Notes: a model not told the origin generated them from the letters alone. 64,000 bases of DNA from Prunella strophiata (GCA_036583965.1 JAZBQD010000027.1:29829001-29893000); one strand, 5' to 3'; counted from the first letter of the stretch, positions 1 to 12,600 are shown. Translations and numbers: made by a program.

Positions 1-1599
1 TGACTGTGGAAGTCCCTTTGATGAGAGAAGGAGCAGCCACAAATGCAGACTGTCTTGAAATGCTAGGGAGTACACCAGGAACACAAGAGAGCCACATTAT
101 AAACTTGATCTTTTTGCAATCCCCTTACTAACACCAACACAACTTAATCTGTGAATCACTTTTTAAAGAACTGAATGCTATTTTTTAACAAAGCAATACA
201 TTTCACTGTAACCATATTAAAGCAAACAATGCAGAGCAATTTTTACAGTTCTCATACGTGCAGCCAAACTGTTCACAACCCCAGAGTCCTTTCAGAAAAA
301 CACAGTTATTTTAAAAATCAAATAAATAAAACAAAACAAACCCAGCATGATTTTCCACCTCTGCCTAAAACAGAAGGAAGTAGTGGAAGGCTCTGTCACT
401 CATTGATTTCTGGGGTTCATCAGCTGGTGCTGGCTGCCCTCTGGACACTCACTGGCAGCATTCTTAAAACACTGGAGTCAATTTGTGCTTACTGTAACTG
501 TATTGTAGTCTTTTCAAGTTTAAACTACAAAGTTATTAATAATATCATTATTACCATCTAATCCACATAAACAGAGTTAGCTACAGTCCTACTTAAAACC
601 TAGGCAGAGGCATAATTTGCAGAACCAAGCTTATAGACCCAGTAAACCTTCATGCCAATCAGGAGCCAGGTTGGTCTGACAGGCAGTCAGGACTTGGCCT
701 ATATCACAGAGGTCCGGTTAAATAAAGCTACAGTACCTTCTCTGCATTTAAAGAAATAACAAAATGTTGCCTGTACCATCAACAAGATGTCTCTCCGGAA
801 ACTGAAAGCACACCTGCCCATCTGAAAGTTTTAGCTGAAAAACAACGTGGTTGTGAGACTAGAGCTCGACAGTGAGAGAGACAAGCAATGCTTACCCAAG
901 CAAGTTATTTCTTAATTGTCACTAGATTTATCTCTGTTTTAAAGAAGAGCTGACATTTTGAATCTTTTTTCCCCCTCTTAGGCACACGATGGATGGATAC
1001 ACACATGCACACAGCTGTGACATGTGGTAGGATATGCCTTATTCACAGCAGTATCAAACCAAGCAGCACAGCTTTGAGAGAGTGACAGCAGGAGCAAAGT
1101 ACACACGACACTGCAGGAACTTAGCCAGGAGGAGAGCACCAAGTCCATTTCCTTCACTGCTGTCCCCGTTTCACATGCTATCAGCAGGTTTTCAAGTACT
1201 TTTATCTAAAGGCAAGAATTTTGTACCAGCTTACAGGTCGGGAGAGAGCAGAGGAGGGCTTAAAAAATAAAACAAACCACCAGAAATGAAACAGACAACC
1301 AGAAAAAAAAAAAAAGAGAGAAAGAAAACCACCCCAAACCAAAACATAACGTAGGTGAAATTGACGCATGCAGACGGCACAGATTTAGGACAGTAGTTTG
1401 CTAGTCTGGGCTCTTGGGAAGTGACTTCACTTTTCCCGCGGAGGAGGCAGGGAGATGAACGCTTCCACAGCGCTCTCGCATTCCTGACCACGAAAACAAC
1501 TTTATTTTCTAAATCCTGCACTGTGCTCCAGCTCTCTCCTCCCGGAGCGCCACTGCCCAGGGAACTCCACACACACAAACCCCAAACAACCCGAACCGG
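1..1599. other. No gene recognised
   Basis: Unique-looking sequence rising in GC towards the island. Would be first-intron sequence if the left-edge gene inference is right. An A-rich tract lies at 1300-1315. The open frames at 175-561 and 1034-1270 have no protein character I recognise. Confidence 0.5.
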
Positions 1600-2165
1600 C
1601 GGAACCATCACCCCGCGGCCCCGCCGCGCCGGGGGCCCGCGGCCAGCGGAGGAGCCCCCTCAGGTCAGCGGGCACCATCCCCCGTCACACGGGCTGCCCC
1701 GGGGCTCCCTCTCCTCCCGCGCCCGTCCTCCTGCGGGAGCGGCGCCTCCCCGCCCGCGCCCCGCATGACACCCGCTCCGCTCCGCTGCGCTCCGCCGGCC
1801 GCGGCGGGGCAGGCCCGCGGCAGCGTCCCGATCGAGCTCTCTCTCACCGCTGCAGCCGGGCCGTCCTCCCCGCGCTGCCGCTGCCTCCAGCCCGGCGGGG
1901 CCGCGCAGCCGCCTCAGCGCCGGGACAGCGTCGCCCACATTCCGGCGGCGAGAGGGCGGGCGGGTGCGCGCGCACGGCTGACACGGCGTGAGGGCGGGAG
2001 GGAAGGAGGGAGCGAGGGAGCGAGGGAGGGACGGCAGCCGCCCTCGGCCCCGCCGGCAGCCCGGGCACCGGCGCTCTGTGCTCCCGGGGCAGTGCGAGGG
2101 GCGAGCGGCCCCGCGGCCGGCCCGGCCCGCCTTGCTGTCGGTGTTGGAGTCCTGTGCTGCCACAT
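1600..2165 (-). promoter_or_regulatory. CpG island, probable promoter of a gene off the left edge
   Basis: GC-rich, CpG-dense DNA with G-rich boxes and no long open frame I trust. On the minus strand a plausible donor (CTGCAGCG/GTGAGAG, near 1850) could end a non-coding first exon, with the intron running off the left edge. In human, CCDC180 is followed on the same strand by TDRD7, which would put the TDRD7 5' end just here. That name is synteny inference only; no TDRD7 coding sequence is in the window. The many overlapping open frames are a by-product of high GC. Confidence 0.4.
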
Positions 2166-2189
2166 GGGAGTGCCCCCTCTAGGACACAA

Positions 2190-2790
2190 TTACGGAATGG
2201 TTAGGGTTGGAAGGGGCTTTAAAGACCATCTCATTCCACTCTCCTGCCATGGGCAGGGACACCTTCCACTAGAGCAGGTTCCTTCAAGCTCCGTCCAGCC
2301 TGGCCGTGGACACTTCGGGGATGGAGCAGCCACAGCTTCTATGGGCAGCCTCTGCCAGGGCCTCACCACGCTCACAGAGAGAAATGTATTCCTGATATCT
2401 AATGTAACCCTGCTCTCTAGTGGTAAGCAATTCTGGGTCCTGTAACTACATGCTGTTGTAAATAAATTCTCCCTGTAGGTTCCCTTCAGGTACTGAGAGG
2501 CCACAATGAGCTCACCCCAAAGCCTTCTCTTTTCCAGGCTGAACAATCCCAACTCTGTCAGGCTTTTATCACAGCAGAGCTGCCCCATCCCCCTGATCAT
2601 CCTGGTGCCTCCTCTGGACTCTGGACTTGCTGCAACAGGTCCATGTTCTTCCCGTGCTGGGACTCCAGAGCTGGAGGCAGGTGGGGTCTCACCTGAGCAG
2701 AGGGGCAGAATCCTCCCCTCTGCTGCTGCCCACACTAATTTTGATAAATGGTCCTCTCCCACCTGTCAGAAGGCATCCAGCAGGCACTGA
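2190..2790 (-). mobile_element. CR1 LINE fragment (3' part)
   Basis: Reads as the reverse complement of an avian CR1 3' end: GGAATGGTTAGGGTTGGAAG, then CTGCCATGGGCAGGGACACC, then later the CAGGCTGAACAATCCCAACTC block. Truncated at its 5' end, as is usual for CR1. It abuts the CpG island on its left. Confidence 0.9.
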
Positions 2791-3327
2791 AACTTGTCAA
2801 AATCCTCGCCCACAACTGAAGGACAATGGAAGCAATCTATAAATCATGGCACTCTTTGGAAAAAATGAGTTAAGCTTGCCTTCAGATTTTGTACCCTGGT
2901 CTCGCCAAGTGGTAGGATTGTGTTTGCTTATAGACAGTGGTGTGGTGTGGTTAAACAAATATTTAAAAAGTAAATATCCATGCTTAATTAACTATCACCA
3001 TTGTTTATGTTTAAATAATATATGTTTAAATTACGACAGCTTGTCTTGTCGGATTGTGTGTGAAACAGATTACATTTATATTAACCACAGCATCTGTACA
3101 GCTTGTTTGGGTTCTTCCCATTTCAGATGTGGTTCAGCAAAATCTTAAGGAATGTCAGGTCACAGCCTCCAATAAAACAACTTTAGCATAAAAGCCAGTG
3201 GGCTGTGTCCTGTTGCCCCTGGGACAGCCAGACTGTCCGTGTGGGCATTGATTTTAGGCTGTTTTCTTGTCACTGGGGTCGAGCAGTTTGTTTGTTACAT
3301 GGTCTTTTTTGAGCTGAACTGTCATTA

Positions 3328-3445
3328 AAAAAAAAAAAAAAAACAAACAAACAAAAAACCAAAAAAAAACTGTCTCAAAGCTGCAAGGCAAGCAGAGGCA
3401 AAGGAGAGCATTTCACAGGAAAAAAAAAAAAAAAAAAAAAAAAAG
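3328..3445 (+). repeat. Two A-rich tracts
   Basis: An A17 run with ACAA/AACC variants (about 3328-3370) and a second A24 run (about 3421-3444). The surrounding 2.8-4.1 kb has no gene that I can see. Confidence 0.85.
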
Positions 3446-4099
3446 ACAGACTCTCTGGCCAGCTCCCCATTTAAGAATTCTTACTATTTGTCTATAAATG
3501 GTATTAATTAAATTACCTCCAGATTACTTTTATCCCACCACGGGTTCAGATAAACCACAAAAGCACAGGGAAAGCAGAAGAATTCAGGGAGAGGAAGAAA
3601 ATTATTTTAGTGAATATTACAATGGAGAAATAATAAGAAGAAAGTATCCCTGGCACTGCACACTGGTGTATGAATGTGGGTAATAAATAGGAGGAACCAA
3701 AAGTAATTTTATTCATTACAGAATTCTGAATAAATGGTCGTAACTGATTATTGGAAATTGAGAGTTTGTTCAGGAAGCCTAGGCAGGAAAAAAGAGACAT
3801 AAGGTACAGAATGAATGACAATATTTGGATCATGGCAAAAAGGAAAAGAACTGTTGTAACCAGATGATTTACAGGGGGGAAGAGAATAGTCCAAATCCAA
3901 AACACAGCTCCACACCAGCCACTAGCAAGAGAATTAATTCTACCATCCAAACCCACCAACCCACAAACATGCAAACAAATGATCAAGCTAAACTACAGAA
4001 AAAACCAATTTATTTAAGATACTTACAAAAATCATCTGCAATTTTAGACAACACATTTAGAAAAATGGTAAAGTAATCTGAAGGCTATTAGCAGTTCCA

Positions 4100-4640
4100 T
4101 TCAAGAACTCAGAAAAGATACTGAGGTTCCATGAGACCAGCAAAAAGCAAACAGAAAACAGAAAAGGATGAGAATCAGAGGCCAATCAGCTTTATTTTTT
4201 ATCAGACAAAATTTTGTATCTTCCAAATTACTGGAAGGAATTATTAAGCAAATTATTTGTAAGGCCTTGGATGATAAGATTAATAACAATCACCAATAAC
4301 ATCTCAAAACCAAATTATGGAATCTTGACTGCAGCAAGGCTTCTGACTGTATATCAGCTAATACTCTCCTAAGCAGGATCAGCACAGCAACACTTGGTTG
4401 AAATGCTTAGAAAATGGCACTCAAAAGTAGTAGCAAGTTAATTTTGCAGTTAGTCCTCCAGAGGCTTACATCCTGAGTCCTGAACTGCTTCTGTGAGGGA
4501 GTAGGATATGGAATATTTTTCTCATATTTGTGGAGGATATCCTGTCCAGGTGAGCAGTCTAATCATTTTGAAAGATCTAATTGGAATTGAACAAATCATG
4601 ACAAGTGGGAACAAAGATCTGAACTAAAGAGGATGTAACT
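4100..4640 (+). mobile_element. Old, diverged CR1-like fragment
   Basis: Contains decayed pieces resembling the CR1 reverse transcriptase region (GGCCAATCAGCTTTATTT, GTAAGGCCTTGGATGATAAG). Heavily mutated with no open frame. Assignment is by pattern only. Confidence 0.4.
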
Positions 4641-5501
4641 CAATAAGGTGATAAAATACTACACACAGCTGGGAATAACAGTTGGCAGCAAAAAAGCAAG
4701 TTGGAGACAGAGGCAAAGCAGTTGCTTTATAGAAAATCTTGGTTCATGGTAATTCACAAATAGAAAATGAGGGAACAGTGATTTGTGACCTACCCCTTAC
4801 CACACACACAACCTGCCACCACCTACAGCTCAGGCTGCCCTGGCAGTGCCAAGCACCTCCTCCATACTGGCATCAACACACTGGTGGGGTGAGTTTTGTT
4901 TTACAGGCAAAAGGGCTGGTGTTCAAGTCCAGGGGCCTTGACACAGCACAACACAGCAGACAAAAACAGAATAAATGCTAAATATTGAATTGTCAGAGCT
5001 TACCCTCCCCTCATACACACACCCACACTGGAACAAAAGAAAAACCAAATGCCAGGGAAAGAAAAAAAAAACACCCACAATGTTGGCTGCAATGTGGTGG
5101 GGAGAAAAAATATTGCAGTGTCTCCTGTCTCAGGGAATGGAAAAAAATCCCAAAGGTTCCTGCAGCAGCTTGGGTAAAACAGATGAGAATCTGGTGAATA
5201 TCTGGCATGGGTCTCCTCTGCACAGCAGATGAAGCTGGTGGATTTGGTGTCCTTTCTCTTGTTCACTCTGGATTTTCTGAGGTCTGGGGCTGGGATGGAG
5301 AGGCCCCTTGCCTTCCTGCTGGTTCCTGGCCAGTTCATCTCCCATCAATTGTCCTCTCTGATCTAAACCCAAACCCAAATTAATTAAACCATCCAATTAA
5401 AGAAATAAACCACCGCAGGATTGCTGCTGCAGTCTCCAAAGCCAGGGAAAGGGAAAATAACCAACCTCTTGCCTAAGCTAACAAAACCCAAGCTAGTTAA
5501 A

Positions 5502-5502
<1 letters not shown>

Positions 5503-5553
<51 letters not shown>
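5503..5553 (+). repeat. Poly-A tract, about 50 bases
   Basis: Nearly pure A with one G at 5542. Possibly a retroposed tail, but no parent sequence is recognisable just upstream. Confidence 0.9.
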
Positions 5554-5719
5554 GGAATCCAGTCTGCATGGCCCTATGGATGCCTGGGCAGTGAGGCTTT
5601 GAATAAAGCCCATCAAAGACCCCCAAGGCTCCCCCCTCCTCTGTACCCACCTTAAAGCTACAGCAACCATTTCTGGGCCTAGAGTGGATGATCAGGGAAT
5701 AGAAAACCACCCAAGACAG

Positions 5720-6395
5720 CCCTGCAGAGGGACCCAGCCAGGCTGGATTGATGGGCCAACACCAGTGGTGTGAGGGTCAACAAGGCCAAGTGCCAGATCC
5801 CTACACTTTGTGCACAACAACCCCTGCAGCTCCAGGCTGGGGCAGAGTGACTGAAATCCCTGTTTGGAAAGGTCCTGGGGCCAGAGGCTGGACAGGAGCC
5901 CAGGAGTGCCCAGGTGGGCATGAGGAGGCCAATGGCCCCTGGGCTGTGCCAGCCCTGGTGTGGGCACAGGCCCAGGGCAGTGGCTGTCCCTGTGCTGGCA
6001 CTGCTGAGGCACCTCGAGTGCTGTGTCCAGTTCTGGCCCTTGTGGCCAGAGAGACCTTGAGGGGCTGGAGAGTGTCCAGGGAAGGGCAGTGAAACTCATG
6101 AAGAGCCTGAAGTGTGTGTCTTGTGAAGAGTGGCTGAGTGAGATGGGGTTGTTTAGCTGGAGAAGAGGAGGCTCAGGGTGACCTTAATGCTCTCTACAAC
6201 TCCCTGACAGCAGAGTGTGGCCAGATGGGTGCTGGGCTCTGTTCCCAAGCAAGCAGTGATAGGACAAAGAAACACAGTCTTAAACTGTGACAGGGGAGGC
6301 TCAGGTTGTTAATTAGGAAGAAATTCTTCTCAGAAAGGGGGATTAGATATCGGAATGGGCTGTCCAAGGAGGTAATGGAGCCCTCCCCACACCTC
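5720..6395 (+). mobile_element. CR1 LINE fragment
   Basis: Plus-strand CR1 with GTCAACAAGGCCAAGTGCC, GGGGCTGGAGAGTGTCCAGG, TTAGCTGGAGAAGAGGAGGC and AAATTCTTCTCAGAAAG blocks. It runs directly into the purine-rich array at 6.4 kb. Confidence 0.88.
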
Positions 6396-6870
6396 TCCTG
6401 TATTGCCTTGCCTGCTCCTCCGTTGTCTTCACTTTCCTTTCCTGCCCCTCCCTTGCATTTCCTTGCTGAAAGTCAAGGAAGGGATAGGCAAGGCAAGGAA
6501 AGGATGGGGTAGGCAAAGAAATGGAGGTCAGGCAAGGCAAGGGCAAGATAAGGAACAGGGCAAGGCAAGAGAGGGGCAAGATAAGGAAGGGACAAAGCAG
6601 GGGGCAAGGGAAAGCAATGCAAGAGAAGAGAAAGGCAAAGCAAGGAAAAGCGAAGCAAGAGACAGGAAAGGGAAAAGCAAAGGAAGAGCATAGGAAGGGG
6701 CAAGACAGTGCAAAGCAAGAAAGGAGAAAGGAAGAGAAAAGAAACGGGCAAGGGAGGGGCAAAGCAAGAAAGGGTAAAGGGAGGGGCAAAAGAAGGGCAA
6801 AGCAAGGCAAGTGGGGGGTAAGGGACAGGCAGGGGAGCAAGGAAAGGGAGAGGGGACAAGGAAATACAAT
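6390..6870 (+). repeat. Purine-rich GGCAAG array, left copy
   Basis: About 480 bases of degenerate GGCAA, AGGCAAG and GGGGCAAG repeats, nearly all purine plus C on this strand. The long open frames on both strands are low-complexity artefacts. Confidence 0.9.
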
Positions 6871-6899
6871 GGAACCTTCCTGGAATGGAAAGAAGATCC

Positions 6900-7080
6900 C
6901 TCCCTCCTAATTACTGTAACTTCAAAATTATGGGGCGTCCAGGCAAAAGTACAGGAAAAGGAATAACAGTTCTTTACTGGAAACAAACCCCAACATAACA
7001 ACAAGACAGTAACAGAAACTTCTTGCTAAATACTTTCCCCCCCTTTAGTGTAGTTATGACTACACTCGGCAGGAGGTGCT
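6900..7080. mobile_element. Possible LTR fragment
   Basis: Non-repetitive stretch with GGGGCGTCCAGGC and TTCTTTACTGGAAACAAACC. It looks like a reversed avian LTR U5 or flank, continuing perhaps into 7620-7980 on the other side of the minisatellite. Ends cannot be set. Confidence 0.25.
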
Positions 7081-7099
7081 AGCACACTTTGGGAAGCAG

Positions 7100-7610
7100 A
7101 GACTGCGATGGCTCCATCGCAGCCGGCAGGAGAGCTGGCAGCTCCGGGGGACAGAAGCTGCAGTGATCCCCTCGCAGCTCAGGAGAGCTGGCAGCTCCGG
7201 GGGGCAGAAGCTGCAGTGATCCCCTCGCAGCTCAGGAGAGCTGGCAGCTCCGGGGGGCAGAGGCTGCAGTGATCCCCTCGCAGCTCAGGAGAGCTGGCAG
7301 CTCCGGGGGACAGAGGCTGCAGTGATCCCCTCGCAGCTCAGGAGAGCTGGCAGCTCCGGGGGACAGAGGCTGCAGTGATCCCCTCGCAGCTCAGGAGAGC
7401 TGGCAGCTCCGGGGGGCAGAAGCTGCAGTGATCCCCTCGCAGCCCGCAGGAGAGCTGGCAGCTCTGGGACAGAAGCTGCAGTGATCCCCTCGCAGCCCGC
7501 AGGAGAGCTGGCAGCTCCGGGGGGCAGAAGCTGCAGTGATCCCCTCGCAGCCGGCAGGAGAGCTGGCAGCTCTGGGGGGCAGAGGCTGCAGTGATCCCCT
7601 CGCAGGGAGG
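7100..7610 (+). repeat. 53-bp GC-rich minisatellite, about 9 copies
   Basis: Tandem unit of 53 bases with core GAGAGCTGGCAGCTCCGGGG and GCAGTGATCCCCTCGCAGC; successive units begin for example at 7165 and 7218. Copies differ by a few substitutions and small indels (AGCTCAGG, AGCCCGCAGG, AGCCGGCAGG). No spacers between copies, so this is not a CRISPR array. Confidence 0.95.
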
Positions 7611-8084
7611 GAATTAAGAAAATTGCTCCTCCTGCAAACTCACAGGGGCGGCAGCTGGTTTTGGCACTGCCAACAGCAGCAGGCACAAGCTGGGGGAGGC
7701 AGCCAGGGCTCCATCATGGTGCTGAGCTACTGTGCAGAAAGAGATCTGGCCGAGACTGCCCGGCTCCAGGCAGCACACCGTACAACTGCTCTGGATCCCC
7801 CAGCCAAAGGAAGGACTCGCCTGCAGCCAAATCTCGGGTCAGACCTTTCACGGCACCAAGTCACAGCTCCTGAAGAACCCCAAATGGAAGAGCCCATCCA
7901 CGACACGAAACTCCCCAACCCCAAAACTACTCCACTGGAATGCCAGGGCCATTGGCCACTTCCCTTTGTGTCTTGATCACTGAATACTCACCCAGAAAGC
8001 GACTCCTGCCCCTTCCAGGGTCTCCCTGATAACAACGGGAAGAAATTCACTGAGAAACCTAAACCTGCAAGGAGCAAGTCCAAA

Positions 8085-9040
8085 CAAGGAAAGGCAAGAA
8101 GGGATAAGGCAAAGAAGGGGCAAGGGAAGGATAGGGAGGGACAATGCCATGGAGGGGCAAGGTAAGGCAAGGCAAGGGAAAGCCAAAGAAGAGGGGCAAA
8201 ACAAGACAAGGGCAGGCAAGAGAGGGGCAATGAAAGGCAAGGAGAGGAAAGGCAACAGCAAGTTACAGTAAGGCAAAGAAAGTAAAGGGAGGAGGTCGGC
8301 AAGGGATAGGCAAAGGAAGGAAAGCAAAGTCAGGGTAATGGAGGGAGGGAAAAGCAGTGGAGGGGGAAGGAAGGCAAGGCAATACAGAGGAAAGAAGGGG
8401 CAAGGCAGAGGTAAAGCAAGGCAAGGGAGGGGCAATGAATGGAAAATGACAGCAAGGCGAGGGAGAGGTAGGCAAGAGAGGGCAAGGGAGGGGTAGGCAA
8501 TGCAAGGGAGAGGAAAGGCAAAGAAGGGGCAAGGCAAGGAAAGACAAGGGAAGGGATGGGCAAAGAAAGTGAACATAAGGCAAGAGAGGGGCAAGGGTAG
8601 GCAATGCAAGAGGGGTCATGGCAGGGCAAGGATAGGCAAGGTAAGGGATGGGCAAAGGAAGGAAAACAAATATAAAGCAAGGGATGGGCAAGGAAAAGCA
8701 AGGCAACACAACAAAGAGGTGACGTGAGAAAACACAAGAGGAGCAAGGCAAAAGGAAGGGGCAAGATGGAGGCAGGGAAAGGCAAGGAGGGGTAAGTCAG
8801 AGGGGCAAGGTAAAGAAAGGCAAGGCCAGGTAAGGGGGTGGCATAGGAAGGGCGAGTCAATACAAGGCAAGGAAAGGGAAAAGGGAGGGGAAATAGTGGG
8901 GCAAGGGAGGAGCAAAGCATGGCAAGGAAAGTAAAGGGGGTAACAGAGGGGCAAGGCAAAGGAGGCAAGGCAAGGCAAGAAAGTGGTAGGCAACACAAGG
9001 TCAGAGAGGCGAGGCAAGGAATGAGAATGGTAGGCAAGTC
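8085..9040 (+). repeat. Purine-rich GGCAAG array, right copy
   Basis: About 950 bases of the same degenerate motif seen at 6.39-6.87 kb (AAGGCAAGG, GGGGCAAGG). Minus-strand open frames of up to 235 codons here are Pro/Leu/Ser/Cys-rich translations of a simple repeat. Confidence 0.92.
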
Positions 9041-9557
9041 AAAGCTTGTTGAACCAAGACAAGATAAAATGTGTATCTATTCAGGCTGATCTCCAACTAG
9101 AGATCTCTGTGCAGAGGTGCTTGGTCACAGGGGCCTTGATGCAAGGGTGCTTTGTTAGGGATAGTTCTCATTCACACCTTGGGGAATCTTCTCTTTCATG
9201 CCTTGGGGAGTTTTCAGACCAAAACCAGCTCTCAGGGGTAAAATTGCAACAAAATCCTGTAAACTATGCTAGTAAATATGCATTAAGTGCCCTTGCACAG
9301 AGGGTTCATGTGCACAAACATATGAATGGTAACTGATGATACTGCAAGCCAAACCAGGTGGTTATGTAAAGATGAGTATAGTAGTAGTCTTAAGACTGCA
9401 TACGAGGAAATAAGTGGTAACATGGCAAAACAAACAAAAAGGCAAAAAGTAGCTTCTTTCAATGTAACAGATTAATAAGAGAAAAGAAAAAATATCAGTG
9501 ATATTCATACAAGTTTGTCAATTTACACCAACAAAGCTCAGCAAAATTTGACTGATG

Positions 9558-9689
9558 TCAGACGTAGAGTCGCTGTATCTTCCGCACAGATTCTTCCCAC
9601 CAATCATTCCAACGCTGAATTGCCAGCAGCTGAGCTGCACTGTCTTCCTCGATCTGGGCAAACATCTGCTCCACTTTACTTTTGTATTT
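9558..9689 (-). CDS. CCDC180: CCDC180 exon 38 (C-terminus and stop)
   Basis: 43 codons plus TGA (plus-strand 9558-9560), acceptor GGTTTTTTACACAG. Encodes KYKSKVEQMFAQIE...KIQRLYV, ending in the family-typical QRWNDWWEESV..I..LY helix, so the protein is complete at its C-terminus. The 3' UTR runs left from 9557. I see no AATAAA or common variant before about 9060. Confidence 0.92.
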   Translation of the reverse strand, partial: KYKSKVEQMFAQIEEDSAAQLLAIQRWNDWWEESVRKIQRLYV

Positions 9690-12600
9690 CTGTGTAAAAA
9701 ACCCCAACAATTAAGGACAAAATTAGTAGTGACAAAATATAATTTTATTTGCCTACATCCAGGTCCTGATCCATTGTGTCAGAAGACTGCATAGAGGCCA
9801 CTTTTTTTTTTTGCCTTTGACAATAGAACTAATATGAATAATTAACTATTAGCTGTGTTCCTTCTGTGTTCCTTTTAAAGATTTCTGAAATTGAATTATC
9901 AGCAATATTTAAATTTTGCTAAAATGCAAGACCTTAATCTCACTTCCATTAGTTCCTAAGAGTAAGGAGTTGCCTTCTCTCAAGACAACACAGGATGCAC
10001 TCAGGCTCTTGCTGGAGCTTCTTAACTCAAAAGTATGAACTGAACTATTACAAAACTGCTAAAAGGTAATTTCCTCTAGACAGAAACTTGTAGACTACCA
10101 TAAAAACCTCAAGGCACTTGAATATTCTTAAAGAGTCCAATCTCCAAAACATAAAGTACTGTATTTTTAATGCAACACACATGCAGGAAAATACTTCTGT
10201 GGCATGTATGCATTCTTTATCCAACCATTTGTACTGAAACCATTTATATCAAACAACCACATTTCCCTTCAAATCCTGTGATCAGGTTCCTGGGCACAAG
10301 AACTAGATACATAAAACACACATGCAAATTAATAGTTTTGATGGCATTTACCATCATTGACAGTATATTTTACATTCTCCTATTAAAACCAGGTATTTTT
10401 AAAAAGTTAATTTAGTTCAGTGGGAGTACAATTACTTCCAGGTCAGATGCATAAAGACATCTCCAAGTGATTTAACATAAAAATATTCTCCTAACTGCTG
10501 AGCACTGCTGTTTTGAGAACCATTGTCTGTGCCAGTCAGAGGCAGAGTTATCTGCATTCTTTTAACAGACTCAGTGAAGAAAGAGTGATTATTTCTATGG
10601 TGGAAACAGTCATCTGTGATAGTTGTGGAAATAAGATAGGTATGAAATATTTTACAGCTCTTCATCTTTTATGGGATAATCAGCTTTTGTGATCTAAGGC
10701 TGGAGCTATAGGCTTCAAAAAGAAAGGTGAGTGAAAACAAGCAGGACTGGAATGGCACTGGGGCACAACTGCTTTTGGAACTATGATGCTGCCAAAATGC
10801 AGTGTCCTGTTTCTGACACCATCCATGCTTCTCTGCTGAAACAATTGTCCTTTGTCATATCTCTGAATGAGAACATTCCATGAGGAACCAACCCTGACTG
10901 CATCACAAAGAAATGGACACGAGAAAGGATTCCTACACATGGATAAAAGACCCTAAGATCTGCAAGCACTGTGTACATTAAAAACTTACACACAGAACTA
11001 AGATTCTATAATTGTCTTCTTAAAAAACCAAACTCACAACAGCAGCAGCCCACTCAAGAGTTCTTCCCTGTGGAAGAGGTTTTACAGTGACTTCTGTGAG
11101 CCAGAGAGGTTTGATAAGAGGGTCCATGTTTACCCCTGAAAGAATTTTCTACCAAGGTCATTAACATAGAAACCAAGAAAGAAAGAAAGATAAATAAGAG
11201 AAACCTGCACCTGTCTATTCCTTATAATAAGCACTTTGTCCTGACCAATGAGTAAAGTGTAAACTTAGGAGTTTTGTAAGAATGTATAAAAAGCATGCAT
11301 GCTAGAATAAAACTGGGTTTGAAGCCTTCTGAAAATGGAGTGTTGCTTTGTATTGTGACCACCTCAACTATGACACTTCCCCAAAGACCCACCTTGTATG
11401 CAGCTTGTCTTGCATCCACCACTGCCAGATGGCCCAGGGTAGTCTTAGCTGTTGAAACTGATGCAGTTCCTCTGCAAAGAGTATAGTCTGGAGTGTCAGG
11501 AAGAGTAGTCTCAGGTATTCCTGGCCAACTCCTATAAAAAAACCCAAACCAACCAAAACAAACACATGAGAAAAGAAGTTAGAAAAGAGAACACATCATA
11601 CTAATTGATGTTGCTTGTACTAAGGTGCCAAAGATCAATGTTATGTTTTTTTCCACAAAAGGTTTACCCTAAAAACATCTTTGTTTAGTGCAACCACCTG
11701 TTCTTTTAAAGCATCAGGATCTCTCCACAGTATAGAATTAATTTCTTCTGAACGACAATACACAGACTATTCATAGGTCTGAGTGTAATGAATCAATTAC
11801 AAATGACAAACAAGTGGCATAGCAATAGCAGTGACATGGTATTGTTATACAGTACTATATGTAATTCACTTTTATTTGGATCCATTGCAATTCTTTCTTT
11901 AAAGAAGAAAGGTTACCCAATCATTACCCACTCAAACTACCCCATTACTAGTTCAATGACATTACTAATGATGAGCAGCAGTTTCAACAAGTGCAGCAAA
12001 AAAATGTGAGGACAGGGCCTGGTTATCAGTTTCAGAGCAGAGGAATTAGAACAGTGTTCAGTATCTCCAAATACTACCTCCTTCCTCGTTTGACTAACTG
12101 TTGAACTTTGGAGGTTCCTAGAGCAAGTTCAGATTGTTTATGACCCATCAAAGTTGGCATCTTCTCTGTAGGTATTTCAGTTCCTGGGAGGTAATAGAAG
12201 ATATGCTCAGCAGAAACAAAACAATGTCAGGAATACAATTGTTTTGGAATAACAGTGCAGCTCAATGCTCTTCACACTCAAGAAATAGCTGTGCATGCTT
12301 TATTATGCAAACCTTTTAATTTAAAATACTACAGCATATCAAAGCCTCCTCTTCCTAGGGACAGACTGCTGCAATCTTTGACAAGGGAGAGGAGACCTGA
12401 ACAAGCAATCTCTTCTTTTCTTACCTTCTACTTTTACATCATCAACAGTGATGGTTTCATCTAGTTCCAAGAGGAGCTTTTCAGCGAGAGCAGCCAGTGC
12501 AGAAAAAAAGCTCTGAGCACACTCAGCAGCACAATCCTGTTGCAACATTGGAGACAAGTGAGAGGAATTTCTTTGATAATTGGATCTCCTCTCCTTTTAA

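Larger units (their letters stand above)
2800..5500. other. Intergenic, no gene recognised
   Basis: Besides the A-rich tracts and the decayed CR1 noted separately, this is AT-rich DNA with short open frames only. Nothing here resembles an exon of the flanking gene. Confidence 0.55.

Noticed and set aside
1660..2445. Open frames of 167 and 226 codons in the CpG island
   Set aside because: GC-rich DNA is poor in stop codons. The frames run into CR1 sequence and have no recognisable protein content.
6343..7004. Overlapping long open frames on both strands
   Set aside because: Low-complexity purine repeat, the same artefact as at 8-9 kb.
7100..7686. Regular repeats resembling a CRISPR array or a repeat protein
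   Set aside because: The 53-bp units are contiguous without spacers, the context is vertebrate, and the open frame only follows the repeat period.
7977..9037. Minus-strand open frames of up to 235 codons rich in Leu, Pro, Ser and Cys
   Set aside because: They are translations of the degenerate GGCAAG purine array. Several frames on both strands are open at once, and there is no domain character.
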